Assembly: GCA_049279675.1 (NCBI GenBank)
Contig: JBAPOP010000012.1
Coordinates: 51,485 to 115,484, forward strand
DNA: 64,000 nt
Direction: 5' to 3'
Source: Palsa-147 sp049279675
Lineage (GTDB): Bacteria > Acidobacteriota > Terriglobia > Acidiferrales > UBA7541
In this document: positions 9,888 through 18,754 of the stretch, piece by piece
Layout of the letters: every line of letters starts with the position of its first letter
How positions within the stretch are numbered: the stretch's first letter is position 1
Translations under genes and position numbers: made by a program
The notes under the pieces: model-generated
Databases searched by the model: none
The model's input: the letters and a program-made list of their open reading frames with translations, nothing else
What the model was told of the DNA's origin: nothing

Positions 9888-10837
9888 TGAAAATCGTCGC
9901 ACTGGCCGGAGGAGTGGGCGCGTCGAAGCTCTTGTTCGGGCTAGCGCGCGTCATGCCACCCGGCGATTTGACAATCGTCGTCAATACCGGCGACGACATC
10001 GAGATGCACGGACTTACCATTTGCCCCGATCTCGACATTGTCACGTATACGCTTGCTGGCGTAGTGAATCCTGTCGCGGGTTGGGGCATCGACGGCGACA
10101 CGTTTGCGGCGCGCGACTATCTCGGCCGCTACGGACGCGAAACTTGGTTCAATCTCGGCGATCGCGATCTCGCGACGCATATCCATCGCACGGACATGCT
10201 GCACCGTGGAGCCACGCTTTCCGCGTGTGCCGAGTCGATTCGTCGCGCGCTCGGAGTCGAGGCGAACATTTTGCCGATGAGCGACGAGCCGGTGCGCACG
10301 CAAATTGAAACTGAGAGCGGACTGCTTCCTTTTCAACACTACCTGGTGAAGCATCGAGCCGTGCCGAAAGTCGCGAAAATTCATTTCCATGGCGCCGCGT
10401 CTGCGGAACCGGCTCCTGGAGTGATGGAAGCCATCGCCGGAGCCGACGGAATCGTGATTTGCCCGAGCAATCCGCTGATCAGCATTGGGCCGATTCTCGC
10501 CGTGCCAGGAATCCGCAAAGCGCTTGCTTCCCGGCGCGCGAATGTCGCAGCGATTAGCCCGATCGTGGGCGGAGCTTCGCTCAAAGGCCCGTCGGACAAG
10601 ATGATGGCGGAGCTGAGCCTCGATGTTTCGGCGCTGGGTGTGGCGCAGATGTATCGGGATATTTCGCAACGCATCGTGATTGATACGAGTGACGCGGAAT
10701 TGCGGGCGCCAATCGAACAATTGGGCATGTCCGTGTCTGTTAGCGGCACGGTGATGCGCACGGACGAAGACAAAGTTCGGCTTGCCGCCTGCACGCTCAG
10801 CCAGTTTGAGGAAAAAGCGAACCGTGCGCCGGCCTAA
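9887..10837 (+). CDS. cofD: 2-phospho-L-lactate (or PEP) transferase CofD
   Basis: Transfers the activated three-carbon phosphate moiety from its GDP donor to FO, making F420-0 (from lactyl-2-diphosphoguanosine) or dehydro-F420-0 (from enolpyruvyl-diphosphoguanosine). 316 aa, typical. It begins KIVALAGGVGASKLL, the CofD nucleotide-binding start, followed by VVNTGDDIEMHGL and the GWGIDGDTF segment. It is joined to cofH by a one-base overlap and followed by a 40-bp gap before cofC. The donor cannot be told from sequence by eye. Confidence 0.93.
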   Translation: MKIVALAGGVGASKLLFGLARVMPPGDLTIVVNTGDDIEMHGLTICPDLDIVTYTLAGVVNPVAGWGIDGDTFAARDYLGRYGRETWFNLGDRDLATHIHRTDMLHRGATLSACAESIRRALGVEANILPMSDEPVRTQIETESGLLPFQHYLVKHRAVPKVAKIHFHGAASAEPAPGVMEAIAGADGIVICPSNPLISIGPILAVPGIRKALASRRANVAAISPIVGGASLKGPSDKMMAELSLDVSALGVAQMYRDISQRIVIDTSDAELRAPIEQLGMSVSVSGTVMRTDEDKVRLAACTLSQFEEKANRAPA

Positions 10838-10877
10838 ACTCGCGGGGCCTTAGGCGCTAGAAAAATCTAAGGACGGA

Positions 10878-11591
10878 ATGAAAGCACTTCTCATCCCAGT
10901 GAAAGATTTGCGGAATGCGAAGCAACGCCTCGCGCCGTGGCTTTCGCAGAGCGATCGAACTGAATTGGCGGCAGCGATGTTCGATGATTTCTGCGCAACT
11001 GTGGTCCGCGCTCGCGGCATGGACCGCATTTTTCTGGTCAGCAATTACGAACCCGCGATCGATCGCGCGCAGAAATTCGGGTGGGAAGTAATTCGCGAAA
11101 CGGAGCAGCGCTCGGAGAGTGCGTCGGTAGATGCGGCGTCGCGAATCTGCGCGGAGCGCGGCGTGACGGCGCTTGCACGCGTGCCGATTGATTTGCCCCT
11201 TGTCACTCCCGAAGACATCGCTTCGATTTTTGCGGCGATGCGCCCGGTGCCGTCGGCAGTCATTGTTCCGTCGCGGAGCGGCACGGGGACGAACACACTG
11301 CTGCGCACGCCGCCGACGCTTTTTCCGTCGCATTTTGGGCCGAACAGTTTTCCAAAACATTTGGCTGAGGCGAAGAGCTGCGGAGCCGAGTGCATCATAC
11401 TAAGAAATGAGCGGCTCGAACTCGACGTAGACGACGCAGACGATTTGCAAGTTCTTGCCGCTAGGACAGATATTCCCGCAGCAACCAGGCGCTGGCTCGA
11501 GCGCGCCGGCTTTGGGAACGCAGCGCGGGCCGCCGGTGCGGCGGCAGGCTACAAGTCGATGCCGCCTGCTGGAGAGGCGTGTGAAGAATAA
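10878..11591 (+). CDS. cofC: 2-phospho-L-lactate/PEP guanylyltransferase CofC
   Basis: Activates the three-carbon phosphate with GTP to give the GDP derivative used by CofD. 237 aa; CofC/FbiD fold with IPVKDLRNAKQRL near the start, RVPIDLPLVTPEDI, and the signature PSRSGTGTNTLLRTPP followed by HFGPNSF. It completes the F420-0 pathway in one operon. Its last 11 bases overlap the start of the CoA-transferase alpha gene, which suggests coupled translation. A GGAGAGG stretch inside its 3' end may serve as the ribosome binding site of that next gene. Confidence 0.9.
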   Translation: MKALLIPVKDLRNAKQRLAPWLSQSDRTELAAAMFDDFCATVVRARGMDRIFLVSNYEPAIDRAQKFGWEVIRETEQRSESASVDAASRICAERGVTALARVPIDLPLVTPEDIASIFAAMRPVPSAVIVPSRSGTGTNTLLRTPPTLFPSHFGPNSFPKHLAEAKSCGAECIILRNERLELDVDDADDLQVLAARTDIPAATRRWLERAGFGNAARAAGAAAGYKSMPPAGEACEE

Positions 11592-12255
11592 AATCTATCC
11601 GTCGGCCGATGCCGCGGTCGCCGACCTGCCTGACGGCACGAGCGTGATGTTCGGCGGCTTCGGCGGCGCAGGCTTCCCGCACGAATTGATTCGAGCCGTG
11701 GGCCGCAAGGGTTCGCGCAATCTTTTTGCGATCAGTAACAATTGCGGAACGGGCGATTCCGAACTCGGCGTGCTTTTCAAAAACAAGCAGATTCACAAAG
11801 TCATCGCGGCTTTTCCCGGGCCACAATCGATTTACTTTCAGCAACAGGTGGAAATGGGCGAAGTGGAATTCGAGCTGGTCCCGCAGGGTATTCTCTGCGA
11901 ACGGATGCGCGCTGCTGGTGCGGGTATTCCGGCGTTTTATTCACCGGTGGGTGTTGGAACGGAGGTTGCATATGGCAAGGAGGAACGCGTCGTTGACGGC
12001 CGGCGGTGCATTTTGGAATCAGCGCTCCTTGCGGACTACGCATTCATCCGCGCACACCGCGCTGACCCGCTCGGAAATCTCACATACAGAAAGGCCGCCC
12101 GCAATTTCAATCCCGTGATGGCGACCGCCGCGAAGATTACCGTTGTCGAAGTGCAGGAAATCGTGCCGGTGGGCTCGCTTGATCCAGAAGCTATCGTCAC
12201 ACCCTCGGTATTTGTGGATCGCATTGTGGAGATTAGAGAAAGCCGTGGCGCTTAA
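11581..12255 (+). CDS. 3-oxoacid CoA-transferase, alpha subunit
   Basis: Class I CoA-transferase subunit A (ScoA/AtoD/PcaI group), moving CoA between acyl-CoA and a carboxylic acid. GTG 11581 gives 224 aa, beginning KNKIYPSADAAVADLPDG as most family members do. The glycine-rich CoA loop GGFGGAGFP and the later RKAARNFNPVMATAAK segment are family hallmarks. It overlaps cofC by 11 bp and the beta subunit by 11 bp. Sequence alone does not separate succinyl-CoA:acetoacetate from 3-oxoadipate or other substrates. A link to F420 metabolism is only positional. Confidence 0.88.
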   Translation: MKNKIYPSADAAVADLPDGTSVMFGGFGGAGFPHELIRAVGRKGSRNLFAISNNCGTGDSELGVLFKNKQIHKVIAAFPGPQSIYFQQQVEMGEVEFELVPQGILCERMRAAGAGIPAFYSPVGVGTEVAYGKEERVVDGRRCILESALLADYAFIRAHRADPLGNLTYRKAARNFNPVMATAAKITVVEVQEIVPVGSLDPEAIVTPSVFVDRIVEIRESRGA

Positions 12256-12943
12256 AAACAAACTCACGAGGGAGCAAATCGCCGAGCGCGCAGCGCTGGA
12301 ATTGCCAGACGGCGCCTACGTGAATCTCGGCTGGGGCATCCCGAACCTGATCGCCGCGTACGTGCCGAAAGGTGTGGACGTCATTTTTCACAGCGAGAAC
12401 GGCATCCTTGGCATGGGCCCGCGCGCGAAAGAAGGGGAAGAGGATTTCGATATCGTGGATGCAATGAAAGCGCCGGTAACGATTCTGCCCGGCGCGGCAT
12501 TTTTCTCGCAAGTGGACGCGCACATGATGACACGAGGAGGGCATCTGGACGTGTCGGTTCTCGGCGGACTGCAAGTTTCCGAACGCGGCGATCTCGCAAA
12601 CTGGAAAGTGCCGGGCACGAAGACCTCCGGCGGCATCGGTGGTGCGATGGACATTGCGGTCGGATCGCGCCATTTGATCGTGACGATGGAGCACGTAACA
12701 AAGAGTGGCGAAACGAAAATCGTAAAGTCCTGCACGTATCCGTTGACCGCACTCGAATGCGTGAAGACAATCGTGACGGATTTGGCTGTGATCGATGTTG
12801 TGCCCGAAGGATTGCGATTGCGAGAAGTTGCGCCAGGCGTGACGCCGGAGGAAGTACAGACTGTGACCGAACCAAAATTAATTCTGCCTCAACGCATACC
12901 GGAAATGCAGATTCGCTCCCGCGAGCTAACGCGAAATTCCTAA
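12245..12943 (+). CDS. 3-oxoacid CoA-transferase, beta subunit
   Basis: Subunit B of the same class I CoA-transferase, 232 aa from the GTG at 12245. The catalytic glutamate lies in the segment HSENGILGMGP, where the glutamyl-CoA intermediate forms. Other signatures are NLGWGIPNL near the start and GGIGGAMD in the middle. It overlaps the alpha gene by 11 bp. It ends 40 bp before the convergent histidine kinase gene; an imperfect hairpin around 12974-12998 spans the kinase stop and may serve both sides. Confidence 0.9.
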   Translation: MALKNKLTREQIAERAALELPDGAYVNLGWGIPNLIAAYVPKGVDVIFHSENGILGMGPRAKEGEEDFDIVDAMKAPVTILPGAAFFSQVDAHMMTRGGHLDVSVLGGLQVSERGDLANWKVPGTKTSGGIGGAMDIAVGSRHLIVTMEHVTKSGETKIVKSCTYPLTALECVKTIVTDLAVIDVVPEGLRLREVAPGVTPEEVQTVTEPKLILPQRIPEMQIRSRELTRNS

Positions 12944-12982
12944 TTCTATGATTTAGATTCGAGGGCCAGTTCTACTCGAACT

Positions 12983-15900
12983 TCAGTTTGATTCGAGTGC
13001 CGTCCGTACTTTGTTTGCGAGGGCGCTAAGTTCGAACGGTTTTTGCAGGTAATGAGCGCCTTCTCCGCTTTGGATGTGCGTGGAGGCGTTGAACTCGAGA
13101 TAGCCCGACATATAGATCACCTTGACCTCGGGCCGCAGCGCGGTCATCGCGCGCACGAGCTCGTGGCCGCCCATCTTAGGCATCATTGTGTCTGTCAGTA
13201 GCAAATGGATCGGGCCGACATGATGCTGTGCAATGTCTTTCGCTTCTTCTCCATCGCCCGCGGCCAAAACTGTATAACCGCAACGCTGTAGGTATTCGGT
13301 CGCGAGCTCGCGGATTCCCATCTCGTCGTCCACCACGAGAATTGTTTCCGCGCCGTGTTGTGGTTTTGCAGCCTTTTCGGGAGCGGCTTGAATTCTCGCC
13401 GGCGCGTCCACAGGCGGCAGGTAAACTGTGAATGTCGTCCCTTTTCCCAACGTGCTTTCGACCGCGATGAATCCTTCGCTCTGTTTGACAATCCCATAGA
13501 CGGTCGCTAATCCGAGGCCCGTGCCGCGTCCCTTCGCCTTCGTAGTAAAGAAAGGCTCGAAGATTCGTGCTTGAGTTTCCGCGTCCATTCCTCCGCCCGA
13601 GTCGATGACAATGAGCGCGACGTACTTGCCAGGGGCGGTTACAGGCAGCCTCTGCGGATTGCCAGGCTCAAGCGTTGTGTTCTGAGTGCGAACCGTAAGC
13701 GTTCCGCCCTTGGGCATCGCGTCGCGCGCATTCACCGCGAGATTCAACAGAACTTGCTCGATCTGCACGGCATCGGCGCGAACACGCGCGAGAGCCGGCT
13801 CAAGCTCGACCTTAAGATGGATGTTTGAGCTGATGAGCCGCGGCAGCATCGTGCTCATGTCGGTGACGACGGCGTTCAAGTCCAACACTTCGGGCTGCAA
13901 AATTTGCATGCGGCTGAATGCGAGTAGCTGTTTTGTTAGCGCCGCGGCGCGATCCGCGGCCTTCTGAATTTGCGCGACATTTTCGAGCGGTTTCTCCGTC
14001 GCGTTGTTCAGGAGCAAGTCCGTGTGCCCGCGCACAACCATCAGAATGTTGTTGAAGTCATGTGCGATGCCGCCTGCGAGCTGGCCGATTGCTTCCATCT
14101 TTTGAGATTGGCGCAACTGAGCTTCGAGCTGCCGCTTGTCCGTGATGTCCAGCATCACACCTTGAATGGATCGCGCTCCGGTGGTGGCGTCGACTACCAC
14201 TCTTCCGAGATCGGAGAACCACCGGTAGGTGCCGTCACGCGCCTTGAGGCGATATTCAGCGGCGAGAGGTTCTCCTGTCATCCTGCAAGACTCTTCCTGT
14301 TCGATTGCTTTCGCGGCATCTTCGGGATGCAGGCGCGAGAACCAGAAGCCGGGATCGGCCATCCATTCAGCCTTCGTGAATCCGAGAATCGCTTCAATTT
14401 GCGGGCTGACGTAATGCCAGCGGCCGTCCTGGCCAAAATCCGCCATGTAGGTGATCGCGGGGAGTTGTTCGACCAGCAATCTGAACTTGGTTTCGGCTTG
14501 CAGGAGGTTCATCTCGGCGCGTTTGCGTTCGGTGAGATCGTGAATGATGACTTGCGCGCCGATCCCGCCACCCACGCTGAAGGAGCTTGCGGCAACTTCT
14601 ACGTCCACCGTCTTACCGTCCAACCGAACGTATTTTTCTTCGAGAAATGGAACACTCTGCCCGTTCTCGCGTGCCGCCGCCATCCGGCTTTTCACCACTT
14701 CGTGGTACGACGGGTGAATGATGTCTAGGACGCGCTTGCCGATTAGCTGTTCGGCTGACGCCGCACCGAGAAGTTTCATGCAAGCTGGGTTGACGAACAC
14801 AATCTTCCCTTCGCGTTGGATCAGAATCGAATCAGGCGAAAGCTCCACGAGACGCCGATAGCGCTCTTCGCTCTGACGCACCTCAGCTTCCGCGCGCTTG
14901 CGATTTGAAATATCGCGGTAAATGCAATAGACCGCGATTTGCCCGCCTTCAATACTCACCGGAGAAACGAGAAGAGAGACGTCGAGGCGGGTGCCGTCTT
15001 TTCGGCGACGCACCGTTTCGATGTTGGCGTTCACGCCGCGCTCGGCTTCCTGGTCGAGCCATTTTCCTTCGCTTTGTTTGTCCTCTGGCACGACGAGGCC
15101 GTCCAGGTTTTTCCCAACGGCTTCGCTATTCGTGTAGCCGAAGAACCGTGTGAACTCGCGATTCACTTGTTGGACGATGTTCTTCGTGTCCACAATCGCG
15201 ATTGCCTCGGGAGCGGACTCAACGAGTTGCTCGAGATACGCCTTCTGAATCGTCAAGCTGCGTTCAGCCTGCTTTCGGCCGGTAATGTCGAGGATGACGA
15301 TGGTGACTCCGCGGATATCTCCCGACGTCACGCGAAGAGGGAAGAAGCTGACGAACCAGTCTCGTGGTTCGTTTGGACGCGCGGGAGTCGCGCCATTCAA
15401 TTCGCGATTCAGCACCGGCTCGCCTTTCACCAGCACCAAGCGAACGAGCGATTCCACTTGCAGCGCCAATCCGGGAATCATTTCAGCAAGCGTCTTACCG
15501 ATGTGATCCGCCGCGGATCGGCCATCGAATTCTGCGAGCTGATCGTTCACGCGCCGGTAGCGCATCTCGCGATCCACGAACGCGAGCCCAATCGGAGCAG
15601 TTCGGTATAGCAAATCCAATTCGGCGAATTGCTCGATCGAACGGCGCTGGCTATCGAAAAGTGCCTGCTCTGTATTTGAATACTCTTCGAGAAGCAGCGA
15701 AATCATTCCAATTACGATCCCGAGAGTCCAAGCAAGGTCGAGCGAGAACGAGATCTGCGGAAGAAATTCGACCAACGTCAATATGCCCGAGAGTCGATAG
15801 TGTCCTGACAGCAGCCCATTCGCTCCGCTCACGGCATACAAGGCCTGCGTGATGCCGTAGAGAAGGAAGAAGAACGGGGCAATCAAACCGCTTTTCCGCG

Positions 15901-16465
15901 AGACTTTTAAGGTTCGCCGCAACAGCGCCACCCCGCAGTACATGAACACTGCGCTGAGCACGAGTTGCCGGGGCGCCGTACGAATCGCATAGCTCAAAGC
16001 GGGATTCTCTTTGTGAAAGTACGCCACGAAGAAAGAGACGATCGCCAAAGCCAATGCTGCCAGCGTGCAATCAATCAGGCGTGAACGCAGGGAACGATCG
16101 GGATTCTCCAGGCTCCAAAGTCCAGCGAGCAGAAATGGAAACATCATGTAGCCGAAAATTTGTGAGAGAAGGATGAGACATGTCTTCGGCAGCGTCCAGG
16201 TAGGCCCGATCAGGAGTATCGGGATTCCGGTCGCGAGATAGGACAGATACGCGGCCCACGCCCACGTCCACCAACGCAGGAATTCCTGGCGGCGCAGGAA
16301 GCGATAGAGGGAACCGAAGAGCAGCACCACGAAGAGGGTGGCGATGCATTCCAACCCGATGAATTGAACGATCTCGGAGCCGTGGGACAAATGCGACCTC
16401 AGTTGTCGCTCAACCGCTATGAGGCCGGGCAAGGACGCACACAGAACGCACACGCACACAATCAT
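12983..16465 (-). CDS. Membrane hybrid sensor histidine kinase, multi-PAS with receiver
   Basis: Signal-transducing kinase of 1160 aa. Residues about 1-260 form a seven-helix membrane sensor. Four PAS domains follow at about 285-400, 408-525, 530-648 and 660-778. HisKA has the H-box IAHDFNN (His802). HATPase_c has N908/N912 (NLAVNARDAM), DSGGGM (955-960) and GTGLGLATVYGI (981 on). A C-terminal receiver (1041-1157) has phosphoacceptor Asp1092 in LLTDTMMPKMGG and Lys1142. The order TM-PAS4-HisKA-HATPase-REC implies internal phosphorelay to an unlinked phosphotransfer protein, because no partner regulator is adjacent. The ligand is unknown. No DNA-binding domain is present. Confidence 0.93.
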   Translation of the reverse strand: MIVCVCVLCASLPGLIAVERQLRSHLSHGSEIVQFIGLECIATLFVVLLFGSLYRFLRRQEFLRWWTWAWAAYLSYLATGIPILLIGPTWTLPKTCLILLSQIFGYMMFPFLLAGLWSLENPDRSLRSRLIDCTLAALALAIVSFFVAYFHKENPALSYAIRTAPRQLVLSAVFMYCGVALLRRTLKVSRKSGLIAPFFFLLYGITQALYAVSGANGLLSGHYRLSGILTLVEFLPQISFSLDLAWTLGIVIGMISLLLEEYSNTEQALFDSQRRSIEQFAELDLLYRTAPIGLAFVDREMRYRRVNDQLAEFDGRSAADHIGKTLAEMIPGLALQVESLVRLVLVKGEPVLNRELNGATPARPNEPRDWFVSFFPLRVTSGDIRGVTIVILDITGRKQAERSLTIQKAYLEQLVESAPEAIAIVDTKNIVQQVNREFTRFFGYTNSEAVGKNLDGLVVPEDKQSEGKWLDQEAERGVNANIETVRRRKDGTRLDVSLLVSPVSIEGGQIAVYCIYRDISNRKRAEAEVRQSEERYRRLVELSPDSILIQREGKIVFVNPACMKLLGAASAEQLIGKRVLDIIHPSYHEVVKSRMAAARENGQSVPFLEEKYVRLDGKTVDVEVAASSFSVGGGIGAQVIIHDLTERKRAEMNLLQAETKFRLLVEQLPAITYMADFGQDGRWHYVSPQIEAILGFTKAEWMADPGFWFSRLHPEDAAKAIEQEESCRMTGEPLAAEYRLKARDGTYRWFSDLGRVVVDATTGARSIQGVMLDITDKRQLEAQLRQSQKMEAIGQLAGGIAHDFNNILMVVRGHTDLLLNNATEKPLENVAQIQKAADRAAALTKQLLAFSRMQILQPEVLDLNAVVTDMSTMLPRLISSNIHLKVELEPALARVRADAVQIEQVLLNLAVNARDAMPKGGTLTVRTQNTTLEPGNPQRLPVTAPGKYVALIVIDSGGGMDAETQARIFEPFFTTKAKGRGTGLGLATVYGIVKQSEGFIAVESTLGKGTTFTVYLPPVDAPARIQAAPEKAAKPQHGAETILVVDDEMGIRELATEYLQRCGYTVLAAGDGEEAKDIAQHHVGPIHLLLTDTMMPKMGGHELVRAMTALRPEVKVIYMSGYLEFNASTHIQSGEGAHYLQKPFELSALANKVRTALESN

Positions 16466-16605
16466 GCGGATGCCAAAGTTAAGAACGGCTGCGCGCCTAG
16501 TACTAGAACCCGCCTCTAATGCTGAGTTTGGGCTTGGGTAGCTGGACGGTCAAGCGTGGCGTGAATGCGCGTAACTAGCTCAATAACAGGTGTTTCAGTA
16601 GATTT

Positions 16606-16620
16606 GTGCCGAAACGGCAC
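16606..16620 (-). terminator. Perfect hairpin at the mscS stop codon
   Basis: GTGCCG AAA CGGCAC, a 6-bp perfect stem with a 3-nt loop, beginning at the last base of the mscS gene on the minus strand. No T-run follows in either direction, so it may protect the 3' end or be a weak terminator. Confidence 0.3.
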
Positions 16621-17471
16621 TAACTGGCGCCGGTAGCACGGCCAATCAACTCAACTGGCTGCGTGTTTGCGACGAGAATGTGAGCTTGTTCGAACGCTGA
16701 CTTCACGCGGCGCCGCAGTTCGCGCGCAACGTCGTCGGCGCGGAGCGCGGCGCTGCGCAGTTGAATTCGGAGTGCTGTTCCATCCAGGTTCAGTGATTCG
16801 ATACCAAGAACGCGCGGCCCGTCAATGAGGGCGGCGGCCCAGTCGGCGTCGCTACGGAATTCTCCGCAGACCTTTTCAAGCAGAGCGAGCGCTCGGCCGA
16901 CGGCTTCACCCGATGGGACAGTGACGTCGACGTACGTCTGCGACCAGTCGCGGCTCAGATTTGCGATCAGGCCGATCAGCCCGTTCGGGATGCTGATTAC
17001 GGCGCCGCGGTCGTTGCGCAACACGGTACGCCGCAGAGTCACGATCTCGACGCGCCCGACCTCGCTGTTTGCGCGAATGACGTCGCCGACGCCGTATTGA
17101 TCCTCGAAAATAATGAAAAATCCGTTGATCAAGTCCTTTACGAGATATTGACCGCCAAAACCGATCGCTAGACTCGCGAGCCCTGCCGCGGCGGCCACGG
17201 GAGTGACGTTGAACCCGAGTTCGGGCAGTGCAGCGAGAAGTGCAACGATCACGACAATTCCGAAGCCGAGGCTATAGAGCACGCCCGCCATCGTGCGCGT
17301 CTGCTGCTCGCGAGCCTGTGCCACTCGTGTTTGCGTTTTCGCTGATTCTACGAGGCGGGCCGTCGTCGCGCGCAATAGCCTCACGGCGAGAATGGCGATG
17401 ATGAGTATTATGACGATGCGAGAGCCGTGCGTTCCGACGGCCTCGATCCAGTGTGCGACGGGTTCTGTCAT
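16620..17471 (-). CDS. Small mechanosensitive channel, MscS family
   Basis: Inner-membrane channel that opens under membrane tension. 283 aa, close to E. coli MscS. It has three N-terminal hydrophobic segments (about 17-32, 60-82, 88-110). The last holds the glycine/alanine-rich pore helix (AAAGLASLAIGFGGQYLVKDLING), and the MscS beta domain follows (GDVIRANSEVGRVEIVTLRRT, ISIPNGLI). It is the last gene of the minus-strand series from mqnD, 93 bp after ddl. Confidence 0.9.
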   Translation of the reverse strand: MTEPVAHWIEAVGTHGSRIVIILIIAILAVRLLRATTARLVESAKTQTRVAQAREQQTRTMAGVLYSLGFGIVVIVALLAALPELGFNVTPVAAAAGLASLAIGFGGQYLVKDLINGFFIIFEDQYGVGDVIRANSEVGRVEIVTLRRTVLRNDRGAVISIPNGLIGLIANLSRDWSQTYVDVTVPSGEAVGRALALLEKVCGEFRSDADWAAALIDGPRVLGIESLNLDGTALRIQLRSAALRADDVARELRRRVKSAFEQAHILVANTQPVELIGRATGAS

Positions 17472-17564
17472 CGAAGAATTCGCGGGGATTATACCATCCG
17501 CATGCGAGAGAGCCGACCGCGGAATTGGCGATTGCGGCGAAAACTAGATGGCGTCAATAAGCGG

Positions 17565-18707
17565 CTATTCGTCAAGCGCGCCCGCTGCCCCGGCGGGAAG
17601 TTCGATCGAATATTTCGTTCGCGCTTTTTCCGCGTGGAGTTCGAGCGCGAGTTGAATCAGGCGGTCGATCAATTCTTTGTACGAAATTCCTGAAGCTTCC
17701 CACATTTTGGGATACATGCTGATGGATGTGAAGCCGGGGATGGTATTTAGCTCGTTGATGAAAATGCGAGATGTTTTCTTCTCTACGAAGAAATCCGCCC
17801 GCGCCATCCCGGCGCCGTCTATCGCGCGAAACGCGCGAATCGCATACTCCTGAATTTTCTTCGCCTGCGCTCGAGTCAGTTTCGCAGGAATCTCGAGGCG
17901 CGTGCCTGATTCGAGATACTTCGCCGTGTAATCGTAATACTCGCGATGCGGAATAATTTCTCCGGGAATCGAGGCTTTCGGATTCTCATTTCCGAGGACG
18001 CTCACTTCGATTTCGCGCGCGTTCACCGCTTTCTCAACAATAATCTTCAGCGCAAATTCGGCTGCGAGGTTCAAAGCAGCAGGCAATTCCTTCAGTTTAG
18101 CGACTCTGGTCATGCCGACGGATGATCCGAGCGTCGCCGGCTTCACGAACAGCGGGTACCGAAGCGCCTTCTGGATTTCGGCGAGCGTTCGCTTCGGCTC
18201 GTGTTCCCATTCATTGCGGCTGATGGCGACGAAAGGGACAATCGGCAGTTTGGCATATTCAAAGAGGCGCTTTTGCACATCCTTGTCCATGCCGACCGAG
18301 GACGCGAGCACTCCGGCACCCACATACGGCAAGCCCGCGAGCTCGAGCAGGCCCTGCACCGTGCCGTCTTCACCGAACGTGCCGTGCAGCACGGGAAACA
18401 TGACGTCGACGTGAATGCCGTGACTGCCATCCTGTGTGGCCGCGGATGCCACTGGCAAGAGCGATGCAGCGCTTGGATCCGCAGGCAACACGACGCGCTC
18501 GCCGGTCTTCAGCACATCCGACAGAAGCTTCTGCGCGCCCGCTCCGGCGAGCCACCGGCCCTCTTTCGTGATGCCGATCGGCACCGCTTCATATTTTTCA
18601 GGATCTAGGGCGCGAATCACCGACGCAGCCGAGGCGAGAGAAACTTCATGCTCGCCCGAGCGCCCGCCAAAGAGAATTCCAACTCGTAGTTTTTTTGGAC
18701 CGCTCAT
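17565..18707 (-). CDS. ddl: D-alanine--D-alanine ligase
   Basis: ATP-grasp enzyme making D-Ala-D-Ala for peptidoglycan. 380 aa. The N-terminal segment ILFGGRSGEHEVS (residues 11-23) and the C-terminal metal/substrate segment FINELNTIPGFTSISMYPKMW are diagnostic. ATP-grasp residues are seen in LFVKPATLGSSVGMTRV and EIEVSVLGNE. It lies 47 bp after arginase and 93 bp before mscS, so it is probably co-transcribed. No van-type partner gene is present, so a housekeeping role is likely. Confidence 0.94.
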   Translation of the reverse strand: MSGPKKLRVGILFGGRSGEHEVSLASAASVIRALDPEKYEAVPIGITKEGRWLAGAGAQKLLSDVLKTGERVVLPADPSAASLLPVASAATQDGSHGIHVDVMFPVLHGTFGEDGTVQGLLELAGLPYVGAGVLASSVGMDKDVQKRLFEYAKLPIVPFVAISRNEWEHEPKRTLAEIQKALRYPLFVKPATLGSSVGMTRVAKLKELPAALNLAAEFALKIIVEKAVNAREIEVSVLGNENPKASIPGEIIPHREYYDYTAKYLESGTRLEIPAKLTRAQAKKIQEYAIRAFRAIDGAGMARADFFVEKKTSRIFINELNTIPGFTSISMYPKMWEASGISYKELIDRLIQLALELHAEKARTKYSIELPAGAAGALDE

Positions 18708-18754
18708 TCCAGTCGGAGTCTCCGAGGATTTCGCGTCACAATTACTGGAGAAGC

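Noticed and set aside
9084..9902. 272-codon antisense frame over cofH
   Set aside because: Same reason: the opposite strand is cofH with an intact radical-SAM motif.
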